Below, in pieces: positions 1-5,624 of a stretch of 11,022 nucleotides of DNA (position 1 is the stretch's first letter; each line of letters opens with the position of its first letter). Location of the stretch: assembly GCA_004558955.1 (NCBI GenBank), contig SFZC01000061.1, positions 1 through 11,022 of the forward strand, read 5' to 3'. The notes under the pieces were generated by a model. That model did not search any database. It was not told where the DNA came from and saw nothing but the letters and a program-made list of their open reading frames with translations. The translations under genes and the position numbers were made by a program. Source of the stretch: a bacterium. GTDB lineage: Bacteria; Cyanobacteriota; Vampirovibrionia; Gastranaerophilales; Gastranaerophilaceae.

Positions 1-1481
1 TCACTCATTTTTGTTTCCCCATAATAATATGAAATTACATTTCTTGCCGCAGTTGCCGCATTATGCGAACTGTAACCGTTGGCAATTCGTACTGCGATGG
101 TAATTTCCGGATCATCATATGGCGCATAACCAACAAACAGACCATGATTGGCATGTCCGGTCTGCTGTGCCGTACCGGTTTTTCCGGCAACCGGAATATC
201 AAATCCCTGGAAGCGGTCCATGGTGGAAACCACTTCGCGCATACCGGAATGAATGGCATCCCACTGGCTGCTTGTTAAGGTGTCCGAAATATCTTCATAG
301 TTAGCCTTATATTTTTTGACCGTCTTTCCATCTGCATCCACGATTTTATTCATCAGCTGATAATTATATTTTTTGCCGGAGGCCACGGCTGTTACATAGC
401 GGGACAATGCAACGGTGGTATAGTTGTTATCACTCTGTCCAATGGCAGCCATAACCGGATATTTTGTCGCAACAGATGATTTGCTTTCCGAAATCTCCAG
501 TCCTGTTTTTTGATCCAGGCCATAGATATGTGCATATTTCTGAATCAGATCAATACCGTTGGCATCATTATAAGATCCTGTTTTTTTCTGTGCCAGCCGG
601 TTGCCGACCGTATAGAAAAAGACGTTACAGGAATCCCGAATTGCCTCGGAAACATTGTCAAGTCCGTGACTGCCCGGATAAATCCAGCATTTTGGTTTGT
701 TACTGATGTCATTATAAATTCCGGTACACCGGATCTGGTCGGATGTCGTAATCACGTTTTCTGCCAGACCGGCTGTTGCGGAAACCAGCTTAAAGGTGGA
801 ACCGGGTGCGGTCTTCTGCTGCGTCGCATAATTGAGCAGCGGAGAAGATTTATCATGCTGCAGAGATGCAAAATATTCCGAATCCACACCATTGGCAAGT
901 TTGTTGCTGTCATATCCGGGATAACTTACCATGGCAAGAATTTCCCCTGTTTTTTCATCCGTCACCACACAGGAACCGGTACATGGTTCAAGTGCAAGCT
1001 GTGCAGGCGTAATCTCAATGTTGTAAATCTTTTTCATGAGAAAATCCCGTGGAGACAACGATCCGTTTTTCAATTTGTTTACTGTTGCATCATCATAATC
1101 CAATACTCCCTGATCGAACAGAATCAGACAGAGCTGACGCGGGGAGATTTCGCCACGTGTAATCATATACTGGTATATAATTTTGGAAAATTCCGTATCT
1201 GTCTTAATGTTCTTTAGAATATACTTGCATAATGCTTCATATACTTCTGTTGAGTCCGCATATTTTTCATCGACATTCAGCTGGCTGATATCGATCCAGT
1301 GCTGTGTGATACAGTAACTTAAATACTCTTTTGGGCTGATTTTCTGATTTTTCCATGATATTTTTATTCTGTCAGACTGTCGGAAAAAGTTGAAATCTAA
1401 AAGGTAACTTTTAATCTTCAGCAACATTAATCCGATAAGTGACGAGTATTTAAGGAAACCGCACGGGGTTGCCGTGCAGGT
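1..1481 (-). CDS. Class B penicillin-binding protein 2-like transpeptidase, partial (both ends missing)
   Basis: This minus-strand frame is open from the left edge to an in-frame stop triplet at 1482-1484. Its transpeptidase domain carries all three active-site motifs: STFK (789-800, inside APGSTFK) with the acylated serine, SCN (624-632) and KTGT (171-182). Other family signatures are TGEILAMVSYPGYD and GQSDNNYTTVALSRY. Such enzymes cross-link peptidoglycan on the outer face of the cytoplasmic membrane. The region before the transpeptidase (about 900-1440) resembles the long linker/dimerisation part of clostridial PBP2. The N-terminal membrane anchor is absent, and I see no start codon with a ribosome-binding site. 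The C-terminus continues past position 1. Codon use is more GC-rich than in the genes to the right and resembles Lachnospiraceae. The true right boundary lies somewhere around 1440-1480, where the frame stops looking like protein. Function is confident. Whether it belongs to the same genome as the rest is doubtful. Confidence 0.85.
1461..1477 (+). promoter_or_regulatory. Short GC hairpin just upstream of rpsH
   Basis: GCACGG (1461-1466) and CCGTGC (1472-1477) pair perfectly around a 5-base loop, ending 11 bases before the AGGAG ribosome-binding site (1489-1493) of rpsH. It lies in the zone where the PBP fragment meets the ribosomal genes, so it could be a leader or processing hairpin of rpsH, or a structure that promoted a junction. 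No T-run follows, so it is not a plus-strand terminator. Confidence 0.4.
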
Positions 1482-1500
1482 CTAAGATAGGAGAAAAAGA

Positions 1501-1896
1501 ATGAACACAGATCCAATAGCTGATATGCTTACAAGAATCAGAAATGCTAACACCGTTAAGCACCCTTCAGTTGAAGTTCCTGCGTCAAAATTGAAAATCG
1601 AATTGGCTAAACTTTTGAAAGAAGAAGGTTTCATTGCTGATTACGAAGTTCAAGAAAAAGGACAATTCAAAGTTATCGTTATCTCATTGAAATATGATGT
1701 TAACGGAAAACCAGTTATCACAAAATTAGAAAAAATTTCTAAACCTGGTTTGAGACACTACTCAAAGGCTAAAAACTTGCAAAAAGTTTTGGGCGGTATG
1801 GGTATCGCTGTTGTTTCAACTCCAAAAGGTTTGTTGACTGACAGAAAAGCAAGAAAAGAAAACGTTGGCGGCGAAGTTCTTTGCTACGTTTACTAA
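1501..1896 (+). CDS. rpsH: 30S ribosomal protein S8
   Basis: The 131-residue product is a full-length S8. It opens with the family signature MNTDPIADMLTRIRNA and ends with the conserved GGMGIAVVSTPKGLLTDRKA and GGEVLCYVY. S8 binds 16S rRNA in the central domain and is needed early in 30S assembly. In E. coli it also represses translation of its own (spc) operon. The start is fixed by AGGAG at 1489-1493, 7 bases before the ATG. rplF follows 80 bases later. The expected upstream partner rplE is missing: the sequence turns into an opposite-strand PBP fragment within about 20-60 bases. Codon use is AT-rich like everything to its right. Confidence 0.97.
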   Translation: MNTDPIADMLTRIRNANTVKHPSVEVPASKLKIELAKLLKEEGFIADYEVQEKGQFKVIVISLKYDVNGKPVITKLEKISKPGLRHYSKAKNLQKVLGGMGIAVVSTPKGLLTDRKARKENVGGEVLCYVY

Positions 1897-1913
1897 TTTT
1901 GCAAACACTTAGT

Positions 1914-1949
1914 TTTCGGGTTTAATTGGTAGAAAAGCCCGTGAAATAG
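1914..1949 (+). promoter_or_regulatory. Hairpin in the rpsH-rplF gap
   Basis: In the 80-base gap, TTTCGGGTTT can fold onto AAAAGCCCGTGAAA with one or two bulged bases; the core is CGGG with CCCG. No U-tract follows, so it is more likely an mRNA processing or protective structure than a terminator. The AAGGAG ribosome-binding site of rplF lies just downstream and stays unpaired. Confidence 0.3.
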
Positions 1950-1976
1950 TACATATACCACAAGGAGAAATTAAAA

Positions 1977-2516
1977 ATGTCAAGAATTGGTAAAAAACCG
2001 GTTGAAATTCCTCAAGGTGTTGAGGTAAAAATTGACGGTCAAACTGTTTCAGCTAAAGGACCTTTGGGAACTGAAGTTGTTGAAGTTCGTCCTGAAATTG
2101 CCGTAAAAATAGAAGATAATCACGTTGTATTGTCAAAAGTTGGCACTTCTCGTGAAACAGATGCATTGTACGGTTTGTCAAGAACACTTATTGCTAACGC
2201 TGTTCATGGTGTTAAAGAAGGTTTTGTTAAAAAACTTGAAATCAACGGTGTTGGTTACAGAGCACAAATGCAAGGTACAACATTAAATATGGCACTTGGA
2301 TATTCACACCCTGTAGATATCGTTCCACCTGAAGGTATTACGATTTCTGTTGAAGCTAACACAAAAATCACCGTTAAAGGTTCTAACAAACAAAAAGTTG
2401 GTGATGTTGCAGCGTTAATCAGATCTAAACGTAAACCTGAAGTTTACAAAGGTAAAGGTATCAAATACGAAGGCGAATACATCAGACGTAAAGCCGGTAA
2501 AGCAGGTAAAAAGTAA
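1977..2516 (+). CDS. rplF: 50S ribosomal protein L6
   Basis: The 179-residue product is a full-length L6 with both halves of the internally duplicated fold. The N-terminus is MSRIGKKPVEIPQGVEV, the middle has LYGLSRTLIANAV and the C-terminus carries RSKRKPEVYKGKGIKYEGE followed by a basic tail. L6 binds helix 97 of 23S rRNA close to the factor-binding site of the 50S subunit. AAGGAG lies 9 bases before the ATG. Order after rpsH is the normal spc-operon order. The 205-base gap to rplR is unusually long, since in most bacteria these genes almost touch. Confidence 0.97.
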   Translation: MSRIGKKPVEIPQGVEVKIDGQTVSAKGPLGTEVVEVRPEIAVKIEDNHVVLSKVGTSRETDALYGLSRTLIANAVHGVKEGFVKKLEINGVGYRAQMQGTTLNMALGYSHPVDIVPPEGITISVEANTKITVKGSNKQKVGDVAALIRSKRKPEVYKGKGIKYEGEYIRRKAGKAGKK

Positions 2517-2583
2517 GGTAGTCGTTAGCGAACGAAGTGAGCGTTACGAATACCTTATGCCGAACTTGTTTAACTTGTTTCGG
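2515..2583 (+). repeat. Inverted-repeat structures and a tandem 9-mer in the rplF-rplR spacer
   Basis: An imperfect 42-base hairpin begins in the rplF stop codon: AAGGTA (2515-2520) pairs with TACCTT (2551-2556), and TCGT with ACGA inside it. Right after it CCGAAC (2560-2565) faces GTTTCGG (2577-2583). Within this second structure the 9-mer AACTTGTTT occurs twice in tandem (2563-2571, 2572-2580). No reading frame of note occurs here. The high structure and the repeat suggest either an mRNA processing or regulatory region or a small dispersed intergenic repeat. Confidence 0.45.
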
Positions 2584-2629
2584 TGTAGTGAGTGGATTTG
2601 CAGATTTTTGTTTACGGATTTACTCAAGC

Positions 2630-2647
2630 TTCAGGCATCTGCCTGAA
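2630..2647 (+). promoter_or_regulatory. Perfect 8-bp hairpin upstream of rplR
   Basis: TTCAGGCA (2630-2637) and TGCCTGAA (2640-2647) form a perfect palindromic arm pair around two bases. On the plus strand it is followed by A residues, not T, so it is not a terminator for rplF. It could be an operator-like site or part of the structured spacer. Confidence 0.35.
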
Positions 2648-2672
2648 AAAATACAAATTATGCCCGTATAAA
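2643..2672 (+). promoter_or_regulatory. Possible internal promoter for rplR
   Basis: CTGAAA (2643-2648), 18 bases, then TATAAA (2667-2672) gives a weak sigma-70-like pair about 50 bases before the rplR start. It would explain why rplR is separated from rplF by 205 bases. In DNA this AT-rich, chance matches are common. Confidence 0.3.
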
Positions 2673-2721
2673 CTCTTGATTAGGTTTTTCAAGCAGGTTT
2701 GGGCAATGAAAGGATAATAAA

Positions 2722-3090
2722 ATGATTAAACAACAAACAAGAAAACCATTAGTTCAAAAAAGACACAGATCAATCAGAGTAAAATTGGCAGGAACTTCTG
2801 AATTCCCTAGATTGGCAGTTTACAGAAGTACAAAACACATTTATGCTCAGTTGATTGATGATGATAATCATGTAACATTGGCTTCAGCTTCTTCAAACGA
2901 CAAAGATTTGAAAGAAAAATTGGCTCATGGTGGTAACATCGAAGCAGCTAAAGTTGTTGGTGAGGCTATTGCTCAAAAAGCAAAAAAAGCAGGTATTGAA
3001 TGTGTAGTATTTGACCGTGGCGGATTCTTATATCACGGTAGAATTGCTGCATTGGCTGATGCTGCAAGAGAAGCAGGCTTAATGTTCTAA
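2722..3090 (+). CDS. rplR: 50S ribosomal protein L18
   Basis: The 122-residue product is a full-length L18: a basic N-terminal tail with QKRHRSIRVKLAGTSEFPRLAVYRS, the central HIYAQLIDD strand and the C-terminal FDRGGFLYHGRIAALADAAREAGLMF. L18 binds 5S rRNA and, with L5, anchors it in the central protuberance of the 50S subunit. AAAGGA lies 9 bases before the ATG. It should be followed by rpsE, rplO and secY in a standard spc operon. Instead a strong terminator follows within 21 bases of the stop, and then genes on the other strand. Confidence 0.97.
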   Translation: MIKQQTRKPLVQKRHRSIRVKLAGTSEFPRLAVYRSTKHIYAQLIDDDNHVTLASASSNDKDLKEKLAHGGNIEAAKVVGEAIAQKAKKAGIECVVFDRGGFLYHGRIAALADAAREAGLMF

Positions 3091-3110
3091 TTCAATGTTT
3101 TGGACAAACG

Positions 3111-3143
3111 AAAAATCAGGTCATTTTTGTGACCTGATTTTTT
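3111..3143. terminator. Bidirectional rho-independent terminator
   Basis: AAAAATCAGGTCA (3111-3123) and TGACCTGATTTTT (3130-3142) are perfectly complementary around a 6-base loop, with T-runs on both strands. It can end rplR transcription on the plus strand and the 3165-3869 gene on the minus strand, and so marks a real operon end after rplR. Confidence 0.93.
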
Positions 3144-3164
3144 TATTGAATTGATTTGATTAGA

Positions 3165-3869
3165 TTATGCAATATATTTTGTATAATCGATTTTATCGTT
3201 TTGTAGTTCAATTTTGGTATTATCTCTAAATGGATAATACGGTAATTTTTCTACTTTGGCGTTATCTCGTCCAGGGTAGTAGATGTCGATTATCGGTTTG
3301 ATGTTATCTGTCGGGTAATAAGGCAAAAATCTTTTCTTACCGCCGTCAACAGTTTTTGGTGTAGTCATTGCTGAAAAGATGTCAGGACGTTCCACTGCCC
3401 ATTCACCTTTTTCTGTTTCAAAGTATTTAGGTGCTTTTCCGTTAATATAGGCTTTGAAGTCACGGAAAGAGATGTTACCTTTGTTGTCAACTTTGAAATT
3501 CGGGTTCAAAGTTCCGTTTTTTGTAATAATGTCATCTTCAGAGATGTCTAAACCTAATGCTCGGATTTTTTCCAAAAACTTTTTAACTTGTGCTTTTTTT
3601 ACTTTTGCTAAAGGTTTTTTAATATCACCGTTAAGAATATCTTTTAATGACGGTTTTTGATATTTAACGATTCTGCCCATTCTGATTTTTCCGTTTTTAT
3701 CGGTGATTGGTTGGAAACCTGATGGGTTTTCAAGTCTTATCTTTTTTAATTCTTCAATAAAAGTTGCTTTTTCTTCAGGTGTAAGTTTCTTTACTTTGCC
3801 AATTTGTTTCAAATAACCTGTTGACGCAACACTTGTTCCTGTTGTAATTCCGAATTCGTCCCCAGCCAT
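3165..3869 (-). CDS. Unrecognised 234-residue protein with C-terminal tandem YYP repeats
   Basis: I do not recognise a family. The product is basic and hydrophilic with no signal peptide or membrane segment, so it is probably cytoplasmic. Residues 28-50 and 75-105 look helical and charged (LTPEEKATFIEELKKI, AQVKKFLEKIRALGLDISED). The stretch 122-150 contains NPNFKVDNKGNISFRDFKAYI. The C-terminus holds three near-repeats of about 13-14 residues starting at YYP 184, 197 and 211, each with DN and a following Lys (YYPTDNIK, YYPGRDNAK, YYPFRDNTK). The ATG is preceded by AAAGGA at good spacing. It is a single-gene unit downstream of trmFO (150-base gap), ending at a terminator shared with rplR. Its leader can fold over the ribosome-binding site. 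Codon use matches the neighbours. A role as a structural or binding protein is only a guess. Confidence 0.85.
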   Translation of the reverse strand: MAGDEFGITTGTSVASTGYLKQIGKVKKLTPEEKATFIEELKKIRLENPSGFQPITDKNGKIRMGRIVKYQKPSLKDILNGDIKKPLAKVKKAQVKKFLEKIRALGLDISEDDIITKNGTLNPNFKVDNKGNISFRDFKAYINGKAPKYFETEKGEWAVERPDIFSAMTTPKTVDGGKKRFLPYYPTDNIKPIIDIYYPGRDNAKVEKLPYYPFRDNTKIELQNDKIDYTKYIA

Positions 3870-3872
3870 AAT

Positions 3873-3919
3873 AAAATCCTTTCTTTATAATTTCCCCGTA
3901 TGTATTTATAAAGGATTTT
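3873..3919 (-). promoter_or_regulatory. Leader hairpin that can sequester the ribosome-binding site of the 234-residue protein
   Basis: Read on the minus strand, AAAATCCTTT (3919-3910) is perfectly complementary to AAAGGATTTT (3882-3873), and the latter contains the ribosome-binding site directly before the ATG. An alternative pair, CTTTATAA with TTATAAAG, lies just inside. The stems are AU-rich and therefore marginally stable, as in RNA thermometers or start-site switches. A regulatory role is inferred; only the pairing is seen. Confidence 0.45.
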
Positions 3920-4019
3920 TGGTGGGAAGAATTGCTTTTATTTCACAAATATGAAGTTTTGTTAAGTAATCTTCTTTTCGATATTGTTCGAATACTCAAT
4001 CTGTGAACGAATTTTGGTA

Positions 4020-5327
4020 CTATTCGTTTAAATAAGCTTTTAGGGAAGAAATCGCTCGGTCTGACATAAGTTGTCCTTTGAGTTTTTTGTTTTTACGTTC
4101 TTTTTTCGGAAGTTCAACAGGCGGAACGATGCCCCAGTTTGAGTTTATCGGTTGGAAATTCTCGTGTTCCGGATTTGTGATATAGTGAGTTAATGCTCCG
4201 AGCATTGTGTTTTTCGGCAATTCCAGGAGAGGTTCGCCGTTTAGATATTTTGCAATATTGATACCTGCTAAAAGTCCCGAAGCGATTGATTCTGTATAAC
4301 CTTCAGTTCCCGTTATTTGCCCTGCGAAGAATAAATCTTCTCTTGAGCGAGTTTGTAGTGTCGGATTCAGCAGGGTTGGTGAATTTATAAATGTGTTTCT
4401 GTGCATAACCCCGTATCTTACGATGCTGACGTTTTCAAGTCCGGGTATGGACTGCAAAAGTTCTTTTTGACTGCCCCATTTTAAATTTGTTTGAAAACCA
4501 ACGAGATTAAATAGTGTTTTCGCCGAATTGTCTTGTCGCAACTGAACTACTGCATAGTTTTTCTCGTTTGTACGTTTATCAATCAATCCAACGGGTTTCA
4601 TGGGTCCAAATCTTAGAGTGTCTTCTCCACGAGAGGCTAAAACTTCAATAGGAAGGCAACTTTCAAAGAATTTTGCACCTTTTTCAAAATCGTGTTTTTC
4701 GATTTTTGGAGCGTTGATTAAAATGTTGTAAAATTTTTCGTATTGTTCTTTGTTCATTGGACAGTTGATGTAAGAGGCTTCGCCCTTGTCGTAACGGCTT
4801 GCCCAAAAAGCGATGTCAAAATTTATACTGTCAACTTCGACAATCGGTGCGATAGCATCGAAAAAGTGTAAATATTCGCTATTCGTGAAATTTTTTATGG
4901 ACTCCGCAAATTTTGAACTGGTTAAAGGTCCTGAGGAAATAATTGTTGGAGTTTGCGGAATTTCGGTTATTTCTTCTCTTATGAGTGTGATATTTTCGTT
5001 TTCAAGAATTTTTTGAGTAACGGCTTGAGAAAATTTGTGACGGTCTATAGCTAAGGCATTACCTGCGGGAACTTGACATGCTTTTGCGATTTCAATCAAT
5101 TCACCGCCTAAAATTTCCATTTCATGCTTTAACAGTCCGCTACCGTTTGTTATGTCGTAAGACCCCAAACTGTTTGAACAAACAAATTCCGCACAATCTT
5201 CCGTTGTGTGAGCTCCGGTTTGTACAACGGGACGCATTTCGTATAATTTAACTTTAATTCCTCTTTTTGCAAGTTGCAATGCGGCTTCCGAACCCGCAAG
5301 ACCTGCTCCTGTAATCGTTACTTCCAT
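4020..5327 (-). CDS. trmFO: Methylenetetrahydrofolate--tRNA-(uracil-5-)-methyltransferase (FADH2-oxidising)
   Basis: TrmFO makes 5-methyluridine at position 54 of the tRNA T-loop, using 5,10-methylenetetrahydrofolate as carbon donor and FADH2 as reductant. At 435 residues it is full length. The Rossmann GAGLAG for FAD is at 7-12, and EFVCSNSLGS around Cys50 and FESCLPIEVLASRGEDTLRFGP around Cys224 match the two functional cysteines of Bacillus subtilis TrmFO. GQITGTEGYTESIASGLLAGIN (336-357) is the second flavin-binding signature. The start is set by the N-terminal strand MEVTITGAG and an in-frame stop 9 bases upstream. Only AGGA touching the ATG is available as ribosome-binding site, and the promoter is very close. 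It is monocistronic or weakly linked to the 234-residue gene. Distinguished from GidA/MnmG by length and the CSNSLGS motif. Confidence 0.97.
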   Translation of the reverse strand: MEVTITGAGLAGSEAALQLAKRGIKVKLYEMRPVVQTGAHTTEDCAEFVCSNSLGSYDITNGSGLLKHEMEILGGELIEIAKACQVPAGNALAIDRHKFSQAVTQKILENENITLIREEITEIPQTPTIISSGPLTSSKFAESIKNFTNSEYLHFFDAIAPIVEVDSINFDIAFWASRYDKGEASYINCPMNKEQYEKFYNILINAPKIEKHDFEKGAKFFESCLPIEVLASRGEDTLRFGPMKPVGLIDKRTNEKNYAVVQLRQDNSAKTLFNLVGFQTNLKWGSQKELLQSIPGLENVSIVRYGVMHRNTFINSPTLLNPTLQTRSREDLFFAGQITGTEGYTESIASGLLAGINIAKYLNGEPLLELPKNTMLGALTHYITNPEHENFQPINSNWGIVPPVELPKKERKNKKLKGQLMSDRAISSLKAYLNE

Positions 5328-5333
5328 TCCTGT

Positions 5334-5362
5334 AGTCTAGCTGATACATAGTGTTGTGTCAA
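5334..5362 (-). promoter_or_regulatory. trmFO promoter, probably giving a leaderless mRNA
   Basis: On the minus strand a perfect -35 TTGACA (5362-5357), a 17-base spacer and a -10 TAGACT (5339-5334, four of six consensus bases) end only 6 bases before the trmFO ATG. Transcription would start at or within a base or two of the ATG. This agrees with the absence of a properly spaced ribosome-binding site. Confidence 0.65.
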
Positions 5363-5624
5363 ATAATAATAGTGTTTTCCCTTTCCTCTTGGTTAATTTT
5401 TGTGCAATGCTGAGAAAAATTATTAATATATGTTAATTTTTGTTATAATTGTAGTAATTTCTATTGTATTTATTTTAAAGATTAAGTATAATAATTACAC
5501 TTGTTTTAAAATGTCATTGAAAAATATGTAAATATTTTGAAACATTACCTCAAAAACTAACAATTTAGGATTAAGAATTGTTTTTAATAAACATGTAACA
5601 GTAGTGGTAGATTTAGTAGGGATC
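5363..5624 (+). promoter_or_regulatory. AT-rich divergent intergenic region with plus-strand promoter candidate
   Basis: This stretch between trmFO and the large gene holds no credible gene. It is strongly AT-rich. The best plus-strand promoter is TTGTAT (5464-5469), 17 bases, TATAAT (5487-5492). Another TATAAT at 5444-5449 lacks a good -35. Downstream, in the presumed leader, AAAATAT (5522-5528) pairs with ATATTTT (5533-5539), and AACAATT pairs with AATTGTT some 20 bases before the gene start. A leader of about 125 bases would result. Confidence 0.45.

Noticed and set aside
510..1217. Long plus-strand open frame of 235 codons
   Set aside because: It is the complement of the PBP transpeptidase frame, has a cysteine-rich, unstructured translation and no ribosome-binding site. 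The minus strand has all three catalytic motifs in one frame.
2630..2656. Perfect hairpin as terminator between rplF and rplR
   Set aside because: It is followed by A residues on the plus strand, and no T-run lies on the correct side for either direction.
3920..4019. Terminator after trmFO
   Set aside because: Only short AT-rich palindromes such as TTCGA/TCGAA are present, without a following U-run, so read-through into the 234-residue gene cannot be excluded.
5604..5624. GTG at 5604 as start of the large AFTG protein
   Set aside because: No ribosome-binding site precedes it. The ATG at 5625 has AGTAGGG upstream, although closer than ideal, so the GTG remains a weak alternative.
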